NCBI RefSeq assembly: GCF_003865135.1 | Contig: NZ_BHZC01000001.1 | Location: forward strand, 3,100,001 to 3,164,000 | Direction of reading: 5' to 3' | Length of the DNA stretch: 64,000 nucleotides | Source: Streptomyces chrestomyceticus JCM 4735 | Lineage (GTDB): Bacteria; Actinomycetota; Actinomycetes; Streptomycetales; Streptomycetaceae | Shown: piece by piece, positions 51,822-61,378 of the stretch | Layout of the letters: each line of letters opens with the position of its first letter | Numbering within the stretch: position 1 is the first letter of the stretch | Translations under genes and position numbers: made by a program | The notes under the pieces: generated by a model | Database searches by the model: none | Seen by the model: the letters and a program-made list of their open reading frames with translations, nothing else | Told to the model about the DNA's origin: nothing

Positions 51822-52930
51822 CCCCGGCCCGTCCGTACGTGGTCCGCGAGGAGCAACTGGCTGATCTCCGTGCTGCCCTCGATGATCTCCATGAGCTTGG
51901 CGTCGCGGTAGGCCCGCGCCACCGGGTGGCCGTCGCGCGCCCCACGTGAGGCCAGCACCTGGACGGCCGTGGCGGCGCCCTTGGTGGCTTCCCGGGAGGC
52001 GACGTACTTGGCGACGACGGCCTGGGTGCCCAGCTCCGGCCGGTTCTCGTCCCAGCAGGCGCTGGCGTGCTCGCAGCACCGGAGGGCGACCTGCTCGGCG
52101 ACGGCCAGTTCGGCCAGGTGCCGGGCGACGAGCTGGTGGTCGGCGAGCGGCTTGCCGAACTGTTCCCGGGTGCGGGTGTGCGCCGCCGTGCTGTCCAGGC
52201 ACGCGCGCAGGATGCCCGCGCAGCCCCAGGCGACCGAGAGCCGCCCGTAGGTGAGCGCGGCGGTGGCGAGCAGGGCGACCGGCAGGCCGGCGCCGGACAG
52301 CAGGTGGTCCGCCGGTACGCGGACGCCGTCGAGGCGCACGTCGGCGTGGCCGGCGGCCCTGCAGCCCATCGGGTCCGGCACCCGCTCGATCCGTACGCCC
52401 GGGGCGTCGGCGGGCACCACGACGACGGCGGCCCCGTCCCCGTACGTCCCGAAGACCACCAGCAGACTCGCGTAGGCGGCGCCGGTCACCCAGACCTTCC
52501 GGCCGGTGACGTGCACGGTGTCGCCGTCCCGGCGGATCTCCGTGCGCATCGCCGACAGGTCGCTGCCCGCGCCGCTCTCGGAGAACGCGACACCGGCCGT
52601 CTCTCCCCCGGTGAGCCGGGGCAGGAACCTGCCGCGCTGGACCGCGGTGCCGAAGCGCTGCACGGTCCAGGCGGCCATGCCCTGCGAGGTCATCAGGGAC
52701 CGCAGGGAGCCGCACAGGGAACCGGCGTACGCGGTCAGTTCGCCGTTGGCCCGGCTGTCCAGGCCCAGGCCGCCGTGTTCCGCGGCGACCTGGGCGCACA
52801 GCAGGCCGCGCCGGGACGCCTCCCGTACGGTCTCCCCGGGAATCCGGCCGGCCAGGTCCCACTCCTCGGCGCGGTCACCGACCAGTGCGCCGAGCGCGGT
52901 GGCGGGGTCCGCGGTCGCCTGTGCCGTCAC
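51818..52930 (-). CDS. Acyl-CoA dehydrogenase-like (FkbI-like) oxidase
   Basis: The 370-residue flavoprotein has the FAD-binding segments VAFSESGAGSDLSAM and VTGRKVWVTGAAYASLLVV, the RTREQFGKPLADHQLVARHLAEL signature and the catalytic Glu in LMEIIEGSTEISQLLL. In methoxymalonyl pathways FkbI oxidises the aldehyde-level C3-ACP to the malonate level. The GTG start at 52930 overlaps the ACP stop. It acts in the cytoplasm on an ACP-bound substrate rather than on CoA, as inferred from the neighbouring ACP. Confidence 0.9.
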   Translation of the reverse strand: MTAQATADPATALGALVGDRAEEWDLAGRIPGETVREASRRGLLCAQVAAEHGGLGLDSRANGELTAYAGSLCGSLRSLMTSQGMAAWTVQRFGTAVQRGRFLPRLTGGETAGVAFSESGAGSDLSAMRTEIRRDGDTVHVTGRKVWVTGAAYASLLVVFGTYGDGAAVVVVPADAPGVRIERVPDPMGCRAAGHADVRLDGVRVPADHLLSGAGLPVALLATAALTYGRLSVAWGCAGILRACLDSTAAHTRTREQFGKPLADHQLVARHLAELAVAEQVALRCCEHASACWDENRPELGTQAVVAKYVASREATKGAATAVQVLASRGARDGHPVARAYRDAKLMEIIEGSTEISQLLLADHVRTGRG

Positions 52931-53219
52931 TGCCCCGCCGCTCCTTCGCCGCGCAGCCGCTGGACCAGCGCGGTGATGGCCGGCACGGTACGGAAGTTGT
53001 CCAGGGACAGGTCGTCGCCCTCGACGGTGACCTGGAACTCCTGCTCGACGTACTGGAGCAGTTCCAGCGAGAACAGCGAGGAGAACGCCCCGGAGGCGAA
53101 CAGGTCCTGGTCCACGTCCCAGTCGCCGCCGGTACGGGTGCCGAGGAACGCCACCAGGCGCTGCTGGACGTCCCCGGCGCCGGGTCCGGTCGCCGCGTCG
53201 GCCTGGTTGTCGACGGTGG

Positions 53220-53223
<4 letters not shown>
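52927..53223 (-). CDS. Discrete acyl carrier protein (FkbJ-like)
   Basis: The 98-residue protein contains DQDLFASGAFSSLFSLELLQYVEQEF, matching the FkbJ-type carriers in which the phosphopantetheine Ser is in an SSL motif within the sequence LFxSG-x2-SSLF. It is expected to carry glyceryl, then tartronate-semialdehyde, then hydroxymalonyl groups. ATG 53223 overlaps the dehydrogenase stop and its own stop overlaps the next start. Confidence 0.93.
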
Positions 53224-54128
<905 letters not shown>

Positions 54129-54132
54129 TGGG

Positions 54133-57100
54133 TCAGGCGCCTTCCGTCACATCGGTCAACAAGTCCGCGAAGGTGGGGTGTCCGGCGAGATGGCGCAGGG
54201 CTTGCAGGGCCCGTCCGCCGTCCAGCCGGGGGTCCAGGCCGCGCTCGCGCAGCCAGTCCCCCCACAGCCGGGCCTCCACGTCCACCCGCGGCGTGTCCAG
54301 GTCGTGGGTCTCGTACAGGGCCATGGTCGACAGCACCGGGTCGCCGGTCTCCAGCGCCCGCCGGCCGGCCAGCCGTGCCCACTCCGCGACCGGGACGGGC
54401 CGGGTCGGCGCGCCGAGCGCGCCCAGTTCGGCGAAGAGCGCGGCGAAGGTGGTGGCCTCCGCGCCGACCAGGTGGTAGGCGCGGCCCGCCGAGCCGGGCT
54501 CCCGGCCGAGCTGGACGACCGCGCGGGCCACCAGGTCGATGGGCGCCACCGGCAGCGGCATGTCGTCCGCCGGGTGGGCGCCGACGGCCAGGCACGCGGC
54601 CACCAGCCGCCAGAGCATGTCCAGGTCGTTGCAGGCGCCGGTGGTGGTGTCGCCGCCGATCAGGCCGGGGCGGAAGACCCGTACCCGCATCCCGTCCCGT
54701 TCGGCCTTGTCCAGGAGGCGTTCGCTGACCCACTTGGAGATCCCGTAGCCGCCGGCCTCCGGGTCCAGGGGCTGCTCCCGGCGCTCCAGCAGCCGGCCTT
54801 CGGAGCCGAGGGCCTGGCCGCAGGCGGCGAGGGTGGAGATGTAGCTGATGTCGGTGATGCCGTGGCGGCGCATCCAGCCGAGGAGGTGGTACGTGGCCAG
54901 GGTGTTGGCCGGGCGCAGCACCTCGTACGGCTCGGTGAAGACGACGTGCGCGCCGCAGTGCACGACGTGGCCGGTGCGGCGGGCCAGTTCGCCGTCGCGG
55001 TAGGTCTCGCACACCTCGGCGACGTCCCGCAGGTCGCCGGGGACGACGTGGACCCGCTCCGGGTCGGGCTCGGGGAGCCGGAAGCGGGCGGCGGCCTCGC
55101 GCAGGCGCCGGCGGCCGTGGTCCTCGTCGTCGGCGCGGACCAGGCAGTAGACGCGGCTGTCGCGGTGGCCGGGGTCCTGGAGGAGTTCGTGCAGCAGGAA
55201 GGCGCCGACGAAGCCGGTGGCGCCGGTGAGCAGGACGTCCGTGCCGGGCGGGGCGGTGCGCGGGGCGAGGGGCGGGAGTTCGAGGGCCAGGTCGGCGTCG
55301 ATGAGGGCGGCGTCTGCCGTCCCGGTGGGCTCGCCGTCCGTACGGTCCGACGCGCCGCGGATCGCCTCGGCGACGCGGGCGACGGTGGCCTGGCTGCCGC
55401 CGGTGCGGTGCAGGTTGAGGAGGATGCCGTACCGCTCCTGCACCTCCAGGGTCATCCGCAGGCCGAGCAGGGACGTGCCGCCGAGGGCGCCGAAGGTGTC
55501 GTGCGGGCCGATGCCTCCGGTGCCGAACAGCTCCTCCCAGAGGGCGACCAGTTCGCCTTCCAGACCGGCGGGCCGGCCGGCGGGCGCGCTCGGCCGGGCG
55601 GGTTCTTGGCGGGCGGCGCCCGGCACGTCGAACACCGAGTCGTCCAGCGCCGAGCAGCGCCGCCGGGTGTACGGGTACGTGGGCAGCGTGACGCGGCGGC
55701 CGGTGCCGTCGTCGAGCGCGCGGGCGTCCACCGGGACGCCGTGCAGCCAGGCGTCCGCGAGCGCGGCGGCGATGTGGTCGCCGGTGTCGGCGCCGTCCGC
55801 TGCCGGGATCACGTACCGGCCGGGTCCGCTCTCGCCCTCGCCCTCGCCGACGACGATCAGGTAGGCGTCGGCGGGCAGCGCGTCGGGCACGCCGGTGTGC
55901 TGCTCGGTACGGCCGCCCAGGGCCGCCAGCAGCGTGGTGCGTATCGCCTCCGCCTGCTCACCGGACGCCGTGACGGCCAGGACGGGGCGGCGCGTTCCGG
56001 CGCGGACCGTGCGGGCGGCGGGCGGGCGGGGCAGGCGCAGGGCGGCGGCCAGCCGGTCGGGGGCCGCCGTGACGACCCGGCGCTCGGCGAAGTCCTGCCG
56101 TCCGAGGCGCAGGGTGTGGGCGATGTCCCCGGGCGCGGCCCGGTCCTGGTCGATCTCGTCGGCCAGGTCGCGGGAGAGCGCGTCCAGTTCGGTACGGGTC
56201 CGGGCGGAGAGCTGGAGCCGTACGACGGGCCGGGCGGGCGCGGCGGGGCGCACCGGCTCCGGCGGCGGGGCGAGGACGACGGAGGCGTTGGCGCCGCCCA
56301 GGCCCATCGAGTTCACCAGCACCCGGCGGCCGGCGTCGGTGCACCGTTCCAGCTCGGTGGGGACGCGGAAGGGGCTGTCGGCGAGGACGCCGGGGTCGCG
56401 GGCGTGCTCGAACATCGGGTGCGGCGCCAGGTTGCCGGTGCGGACGACGTGGACCGCCTTGATCAGTCCGGCGATGCCGGCGGCCGACCCGGCGTGCCCG
56501 ATGTTCGCCTTGACCGTGCCGAGCGCGCAGTGGTTGCGGTCGGACGGGCGGGCGCCCGCCGCGCGCAGCCCGTCGATGAGGCCGCGCAGTTCGACCTGGT
56601 CGCCCAGGGGCGTGCCGGAGCCGTGCGCCTCGGCGTAGCGCAGGTCCGCCGGGTCGGTGCCGGCCACCGTGAGCGCGGCGGCGACGACCGAGGCCAGGCC
56701 GTCCGGGCTGGGCGCGGTGAAGCCGGGCCGGCGGGCGCCGTCGTTGCCGACCGCGCTGCCGCCGATCACGGCGAGCACCGGGTCGCCGTCGGCGAGCGCG
56801 TCGGCCAGGCGGCGCAGCACGACGACGCCGATGCCGGAGCCCGCGCCCGTACCGGTGGAGCGGATGTCGAAGGCGCGGCAGAAGCCGTCCTCGGAGAGCA
56901 CGCCTCCGGGTTGGTACCGGTAGCCGACGGACGGGTACGAGAGTCCGCTGCCGCCCGCCAGGGCGATGTCGCACTCCTCCGACAGCAGGCTCAGGACCGC
57001 GTAGTGCACGGCGGTCAGCGAGGAGGAGCAGGCGGTCTGCACGGCCAGGGACGGGCCGCGCAGGCCGAGCTTGTAGGAGACCCGGGGGGCCATGAAGTCG

Positions 57101-57567
57101 ATGCCGCCGCCCAGTTGGGTGGCCAGGTCGTCGAAGGCGGCGGGGCCTTCCGTACGGGCGCGGGCGTACTGGAGCAGCGTGTTGTACGTACTGTTGCTCG
57201 CCCCGGCGAACACGCCGACCTGCGGCCCGTGCTCGCCGTTCGGCAGGTGCCCGGCCCGCTCCAGGCCGTCCCGGCACGCCTCCAGGAAGAGGCGCTGCTG
57301 CGGGTCGATCAGCTCGGCCTCGACGGGGGTGAGGCCGAAGAACTCGGCGGCGAACAGCTCCGGGTCCGCGATCCAGCCGGACCGGGTCACGAAGCCCGGC
57401 GCGGCGGCCGTCTCCGGGGACACACCGCAGCGGCGCAGATCCTCGGCGGGGATGTCGCGGAGCGAGACCACGCCCTTGTCGAGGTTGCTCCAGAACTCCT
57501 CCGGGGTGACGGCCTCCGGGAACCGGCAGCCGACGCCCACCACCGCTACGGCGGTCTCGCTGTTCAT
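54133..57567 (-). CDS. PKS module KS-T-R lacking an acyltransferase domain
   Basis: The 1,144-residue protein starts at ATG 57567 (MNSETAVAVVGVGCRFPEAV), overlapping the carrier stop. The KS (about 6-420) has the full triad: VQTACSSSLTA near 178, AEAHGSGTPLG near 316 and KANIGHAGSAAG near 355. It resembles KS domains of hybrid NRPS-PKS lines that take aminoacyl or peptidyl chains. The usual linker after KS (RLQLSARTRTELDAL) runs on for only about 180 residues to the post-AT linker motif LPTYPYTRRRC, with no AT signature (no GHS or HAFH motif) in between. A T domain (GALGGTSLLGL, near 698) and a thioester reductase domain (LLTGATGFVGAFLL near 781, YGISKWVSERLL near 941) follow. The chain would be released as an aldehyde or alcohol. 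Confidence 0.94.
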   Translation of the reverse strand: MNSETAVAVVGVGCRFPEAVTPEEFWSNLDKGVVSLRDIPAEDLRRCGVSPETAAAPGFVTRSGWIADPELFAAEFFGLTPVEAELIDPQQRLFLEACRDGLERAGHLPNGEHGPQVGVFAGASNSTYNTLLQYARARTEGPAAFDDLATQLGGGIDFMAPRVSYKLGLRGPSLAVQTACSSSLTAVHYAVLSLLSEECDIALAGGSGLSYPSVGYRYQPGGVLSEDGFCRAFDIRSTGTGAGSGIGVVVLRRLADALADGDPVLAVIGGSAVGNDGARRPGFTAPSPDGLASVVAAALTVAGTDPADLRYAEAHGSGTPLGDQVELRGLIDGLRAAGARPSDRNHCALGTVKANIGHAGSAAGIAGLIKAVHVVRTGNLAPHPMFEHARDPGVLADSPFRVPTELERCTDAGRRVLVNSMGLGGANASVVLAPPPEPVRPAAPARPVVRLQLSARTRTELDALSRDLADEIDQDRAAPGDIAHTLRLGRQDFAERRVVTAAPDRLAAALRLPRPPAARTVRAGTRRPVLAVTASGEQAEAIRTTLLAALGGRTEQHTGVPDALPADAYLIVVGEGEGESGPGRYVIPAADGADTGDHIAAALADAWLHGVPVDARALDDGTGRRVTLPTYPYTRRRCSALDDSVFDVPGAARQEPARPSAPAGRPAGLEGELVALWEELFGTGGIGPHDTFGALGGTSLLGLRMTLEVQERYGILLNLHRTGGSQATVARVAEAIRGASDRTDGEPTGTADAALIDADLALELPPLAPRTAPPGTDVLLTGATGFVGAFLLHELLQDPGHRDSRVYCLVRADDEDHGRRRLREAAARFRLPEPDPERVHVVPGDLRDVAEVCETYRDGELARRTGHVVHCGAHVVFTEPYEVLRPANTLATYHLLGWMRRHGITDISYISTLAACGQALGSEGRLLERREQPLDPEAGGYGISKWVSERLLDKAERDGMRVRVFRPGLIGGDTTTGACNDLDMLWRLVAACLAVGAHPADDMPLPVAPIDLVARAVVQLGREPGSAGRAYHLVGAEATTFAALFAELGALGAPTRPVPVAEWARLAGRRALETGDPVLSTMALYETHDLDTPRVDVEARLWGDWLRERGLDPRLDGGRALQALRHLAGHPTFADLLTDVTEGA

Positions 57568-57968
57568 CGCGCGGCGGACCCTTCGGGCTGCTGCGGGCCG
57601 CTGTCCGCGCGCCCGCGCCGGGCGCTGCCGAGCAGCCGCCCGCGTCCGGCAGCGGCGGCGGCCGGGGCCGGCGCCTCGGGCTCGTACGACGGGTCCAGCA
57701 GCCGGGCCTGGGCGCGCACCGTGTCGTGCCGGAACAGCTCGGCGACCTCCAGCTCGCGACCCGTCCGGTCGGACAGCTCGTCGCTGAGCATCACCAGCAG
57801 CATCGAGTTGCCGCCCGCTTCGAAGAAGCCGGTGTCCAGGGGCACCTCGTCGGTGCCCAGGACGTCCTGCCACGCCTGGCGGACGAGCTGGAGCGGGTCC
57901 GCGGGTATGGACGCGGTGTCTTCGGGGTTTGCCACGGGGGCCTCCGGGAGGGTTTCGGTGTCAGACAC
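57564..57968 (-). CDS. Discrete peptidyl/acyl carrier protein
   Basis: GTG 57968 (VSDTETLPEAPVANP) lies 8 nt inside the upstream gene and gives 134 residues. The carrier fold is at about 22-95: LVRQAWQDVLGTDEVPLDTGFFEAGGNSMLLVMLSDEL, with the phosphopantetheine Ser in GGNSM. A Pro/Ala/Gly/Arg-rich tail of about 40 residues follows and may be a docking or linker segment, because the next gene begins with a KS and overlaps by 4 nt. It is the best candidate to be loaded by the discrete adenylation enzyme and to face both the last C domain of the NRPS and the KS. Confidence 0.92.
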   Translation of the reverse strand: MSDTETLPEAPVANPEDTASIPADPLQLVRQAWQDVLGTDEVPLDTGFFEAGGNSMLLVMLSDELSDRTGRELEVAELFRHDTVRAQARLLDPSYEPEAPAPAAAAAGRGRLLGSARRGRADSGPQQPEGSAAR

Positions 57969-58794
57969 GCCGCGCGGCCGCGGTGTCGAAGAAGTCGCGG
58001 GACCGGGCCATCGCCCGGCCGACCTTGTCGTAGGCGTTCTCCGGGTCGGCGAACGGGCCGACCTCGACGCCGACCCAGGCGGCGTCGACGGCGAGCAGTT
58101 GGTCGGTGAAGGCGGCCATGTCCGCGACGCCCTCGCCCGGCACCAGGTGCTCGTGGTACGTGCCGTTGGAGTCGGAGTAGTCGACGCTGTTGACCCGGCC
58201 GGGCAGCCGGCCCACCTCGGAGGCGGCCACGCCCGCGACGACGAGGTGGGAGACGTCGACATTGGCCTGGAGGGCCGGGGAGCCGACGTCGTCCAGCAGC
58301 CGTACGAGGTCGTCGACATCCGTGACCAGGGAGGTCTCCATCGGCTCGGGCTTGACGCTGAGCGCGATGCCGCGCGCCTCGGCGTAGTCGGCGAGCCGCC
58401 GCACCGAGGCGGCCAGCAACTGCCACTGCGCCTCCTCGGGCCACATGGCGCGCCAGAACCAGTCGCCGAGGAGCAGTTTCATGACCTCGCCGCCCAGTTC
58501 CCTGGTGAGGTCGACATGGGCTTCGGCGCGCTTGAGGTGGAATTCCCGCACGACGTCGCGGAAATCACTGAGTCCGAATGCGTGACAGGCCGTCAGGCTG
58601 ATGGGCAGGCCCACCGCGTCGGCGTCGTCACGGAATTGCAGCAGCCGTTCCGGGGCGATTTCCATCGCCTCTTCGACGATGCAGATCCATTCGGCGCCCA
58701 GTTCGGCGGCGGCCCGCCACGCGTCCTTGCCCTGGTACGGGGAACCGTAGAACGCCTGGTCCACCAGCAGCCCCAGGCTGATTTGACTGGTCAT
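57961..58794 (-). CDS. Sugar-phosphate isomerase/epimerase-family TIM barrel protein
   Basis: ATG 58794 (MTSQISLGLLVDQAFYG) has GGAG upstream. The 277-residue protein is a xylose isomerase-like TIM barrel with probable metal ligands in SVKPEPMETSLV, QANVDVSHLVVAG and WVGVEVGPF, and NSVDYSDSNGTYHEHLVPGEG near the end. The family (COG1082) includes hydroxypyruvate isomerase, inosose dehydratase and sugar epimerases. As first gene of the operon it is probably pathway-specific. A role on a C3 hydroxy-oxo acid matching the glyceryl/tartronyl chemistry is my inference only. Confidence 0.85.
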   Translation of the reverse strand: MTSQISLGLLVDQAFYGSPYQGKDAWRAAAELGAEWICIVEEAMEIAPERLLQFRDDADAVGLPISLTACHAFGLSDFRDVVREFHLKRAEAHVDLTRELGGEVMKLLLGDWFWRAMWPEEAQWQLLAASVRRLADYAEARGIALSVKPEPMETSLVTDVDDLVRLLDDVGSPALQANVDVSHLVVAGVAASEVGRLPGRVNSVDYSDSNGTYHEHLVPGEGVADMAAFTDQLLAVDAAWVGVEVGPFADPENAYDKVGRAMARSRDFFDTAAARRV

Positions 58795-59900
58795 GGATGG
58801 TTCCGCTCCTAGTCGGTGCGCGTCCCGCCCGCAGGCCGGGAGAGCTTCGGTCTTCTTCCGCGGAAAAGACCCGGCGCGAAATTCCGTTGTCCGCGAGGGT
58901 GGTCGGGCCGTGACGGGCGCAGCGTGCGGGTACGGGGCGGCATTCCCGCTCTCTGCCGGGCCGCACACCGGTGCGCGTGCCGGCCGCCGCCGTTCCGTGC
59001 AGGGCACGGTCCGCTCACGGGAGGGAAGGCTGTCGGTGATCCGGTCGGGAGGCCGGCCCGGGGCCCGCTACGAGGCGGTGGCCGCCGGACGGCGTGGTGG
59101 TGCGGTACGGCGGCCGGTCGCACACCGGATCGCGCCGTCGAAGCGGGCACCGGTACCCGGCCCCGCGTCCGCTCTCTCGTCGATTGCCATCATTCGCGCC
59201 CCCGTCGGCCAACGATCGTGACGACCTTGTTCCGGCCCTGTCGAACACCGGGATGCTAGCACGCGCCCCTGTGCGCACCGTATGACGAAATGTCGCCCGA
59301 TGACGTCGCGTCCGATCACGTAGTCGCAGCTCAGAGGGGGTAGTTGGACGAAGCGCCCGAAAGCGGGAGCGGGTGGTCCGAACAGGCCGGACGGGCCGGG
59401 CGGACGGCGTGGACAGCGCGGCGGCGCGCGCCCGGCGGACACGGCGCGGAGGCCGTGCGTCCGCGCGCGGCACCGGCGCGTGGCAGCGGCAACGGGGGCC
59501 GGGCGTACGCCGGGTCGCGGACCGGGCGGCCGGTCGGGGGCCGGTCGGGCCTACGGCCGCGAGGCCGCCACGACGTCGCCGTGGAGCCGGGCGTCCGGTG
59601 CAGGGCGCACACCGCGGAAGGGGCGTCGTACAACGGCGTACAGGGCCCGGGCAGTTGACGGAGAACAAGGCGCCGGAATAGGCCCGGGAATGCGGCACGG
59701 TGATTTACCGCACCGGTCGGCCAGCCATGCCGCGGGGAAACGGAGCCCGGCAACCGAGCCCGACAGCGGAGTCCGACGGCGGGGTGCGTCCAGGAACTCC
59801 GGCCACGACCTCCGCCGCCACGGGGTGAGTTGCTACTGTGCGAATGCGGAGCGGCCGCCTGGGCGACTCCGGCCGAGGAGCCTAAGGAGCAGGTGAATCC
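58795..59900. other. 1.1-kb divergent region upstream of the biosynthetic operon and P450 gene
   Basis: I see no convincing gene. GC-rich frames here have poor codon patterns. The part 59200-59340 is less GC-rich and contains on the minus strand an extended -10-like TGCTAGCAT (TAGCAT complement of 59253-59258), which could start a 450-nt leader to the isomerase gene. A 41-codon minus frame (59068-59193, MMAIDERADAGPGTGA) follows it but has only a weak ribosome site. On the plus strand TACTGT (about 59834) is a weak -10 candidate for the P450 gene. Confidence 0.4.
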
Positions 59901-61133
59901 ATGCCCAGCCGCATCATGCTGAGCCCTGGGGACATAGCCACGCTGGACCTGACGGACCCGCGTACGCACGCCGAGTACGACCTGAGCGAGGTCTGGCGCC
60001 ATCTGCGCCGGACGCAGCCGTTCTACTGGCACCCCTCCGTCGGCGGCGCGCCGGGGTTCTGGGTCGTTTCCCGGCACGCGGACGTCTCCGAAATCTACCG
60101 GGACGACAAGCGGTTCACGTCCGAGAAGGGGAATGTCCTCACCACGCTGCTGATGGGCGGGGATTCCGCCGCGGGCATGATGGCCGCGGTGACGGACGGG
60201 CCGCGGCACGCCGACATCCGCAAGATCCTGCTCAAGGCGTTCTCGCCGCGCGCGCTGGAAGGCGTGGTGGACCACATCCGGCAGTCCACCCGCGAACTGC
60301 TCCGCGACGCGGTGGCCCGCGAGGAGTGCGACTTCGCCAGGGACGTCGCGGCGGACATCCCGCTCACCGCGATCTGCGACCTGATGGGCGTGCCCGAGGC
60401 GGACCGCGCGAAGGTGCTCGAACTGACCGCGACGGCCCTCGGCAACGACGGCGCCGCCCAGTCGCCCGTCGCGGCCTGGCAGGCGCGCAACGACATCCTG
60501 GCGTACTTCGGCACGCTGGCCGAGGAGCGGCGCGGGAACCCGGGCGACGACGCGGTCAGCGTGCTGGCCACCGGCCTCATCGAGGGCCGGCCGCTGACCA
60601 TGGACGAGATCGTGGTCAACTGCTACAGCCTGATCATCGGCGGTGACGAGACCAGCCGGATGTCGATGACCGGCGGGGTGCTCGCCCTCGTCGAACACCC
60701 GGCCCAGTGGCAGGCCCTGAAGAGCGGCGAGGCGGACATCGCCACCGCCGTCGACGAGATCCTGCGCTGGACGACGCCCGCGCTGCACTTCGGCCGGACG
60801 GCCCTGGAGGACGTCCCGGTCGGCGGGCAGGGGCAGGTGATCAGGGCCGGGGACGTCGTCACGCTGTGGAGCGACTCGGCCAACATGGACGAGGAGGTCT
60901 TCGACGCCCCGGAGCGGTTCCTGCTCGGCCGCACCCCCAACAAGCACCTGTCCTTCGGGTACGGCCCGCACTTCTGCCTCGGCGCCTACCTGGGCCGGGC
61001 GGAGATCGCCGCCATGCTGACCGGTCTGCGCGAGCTCGTCGCCTCGGTGGAACTGCGCGGCGACACCCGCCGCAACTACTCCAACCTGCTGAGCGGCATC
61101 ACCAGCCTGCCGGTGACCCTGCGGCCGGAGTGA
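59901..61133 (+). CDS. Cytochrome P450
   Basis: This 410-residue P450 starts at ATG 59901 with AAGGAG and AGGTG upstream. The I-helix oxygen-activation motif is LIIGGDETSRMS (acid-alcohol pair Glu-Thr), the ExxR motif lies in AVDEILRW, and the heme loop is LSFGYGPHFCLGAYLGRAEI (Cys ligand). It is a soluble class I type that needs external ferredoxin and reductase, and none is encoded here. It is transcribed divergently from the operon and convergently with the second P450. It may hydroxylate or cross-link the peptide product, or act on a carrier-bound residue. Confidence 0.95.
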   Translation: MPSRIMLSPGDIATLDLTDPRTHAEYDLSEVWRHLRRTQPFYWHPSVGGAPGFWVVSRHADVSEIYRDDKRFTSEKGNVLTTLLMGGDSAAGMMAAVTDGPRHADIRKILLKAFSPRALEGVVDHIRQSTRELLRDAVAREECDFARDVAADIPLTAICDLMGVPEADRAKVLELTATALGNDGAAQSPVAAWQARNDILAYFGTLAEERRGNPGDDAVSVLATGLIEGRPLTMDEIVVNCYSLIIGGDETSRMSMTGGVLALVEHPAQWQALKSGEADIATAVDEILRWTTPALHFGRTALEDVPVGGQGQVIRAGDVVTLWSDSANMDEEVFDAPERFLLGRTPNKHLSFGYGPHFCLGAYLGRAEIAAMLTGLRELVASVELRGDTRRNYSNLLSGITSLPVTLRPE

Positions 61134-61229
61134 GTGCCGGGGGCGGAGCGCTTCCGCCTTTCCGGGGGCGGGAAGAAACGATTGCGCTGGCCGGTCCCTC
61201 GGCCTTTTCGGCCAAGCTCGGGCAGCACG

Positions 61230-61260
61230 GATAATCGATTATGGGAAATAATCGATTATC
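61230..61260. repeat. AT-rich inverted repeat between the convergent P450 genes
   Basis: GATAATCGATTAT (61230-61242) and ATAATCGATTATC (61248-61260) are exact inverted copies with the spacer GGGAA, and each contains the self-complementary 12-mer ATAATCGATTAT. Such AT-rich DNA is very unusual in this genome. It could be a double operator or a structured 3' element. Confidence 0.9.
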
Positions 61261-61271
61261 GAATCCTTACG

Positions 61272-61307
61272 CGCGCCGGGAGGGCGGAATTCCGCCCTCC
61301 CGGCGCG
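61272..61307. terminator. Bidirectional terminator between the P450 genes
   Basis: A perfect 36-bp palindrome: the arms CGCGCCGGGAGGGCGG and CCGCCCTCCCGGCGCG flank the centre AATT. A 16-bp GC stem with a four-base loop, between two converging genes, fits a shared terminator. Confidence 0.8.
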
Positions 61308-61378
61308 GGCCGGAGCAGCAAGCAAAGCCGGTGAAACGCGTGCAGCGGATGAAGCGCGTAAGGCGGGAGAAATGCGGC

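Noticed and set aside
59068..59193. 41-codon minus-strand frame (MMAIDERADAGPGTGA...) in the operon leader
   Set aside because: There is only a weak G-rich ribosome site and no recognisable sequence, so I mention it only in the region note.
59825..59896. Cys-rich 23-codon frame (VSCYCANAERPPGR...) before the first P450 gene
   Set aside because: It overlaps the P450 ribosome site, has an Arg-rich GC-biased tail and no ribosome site of its own.
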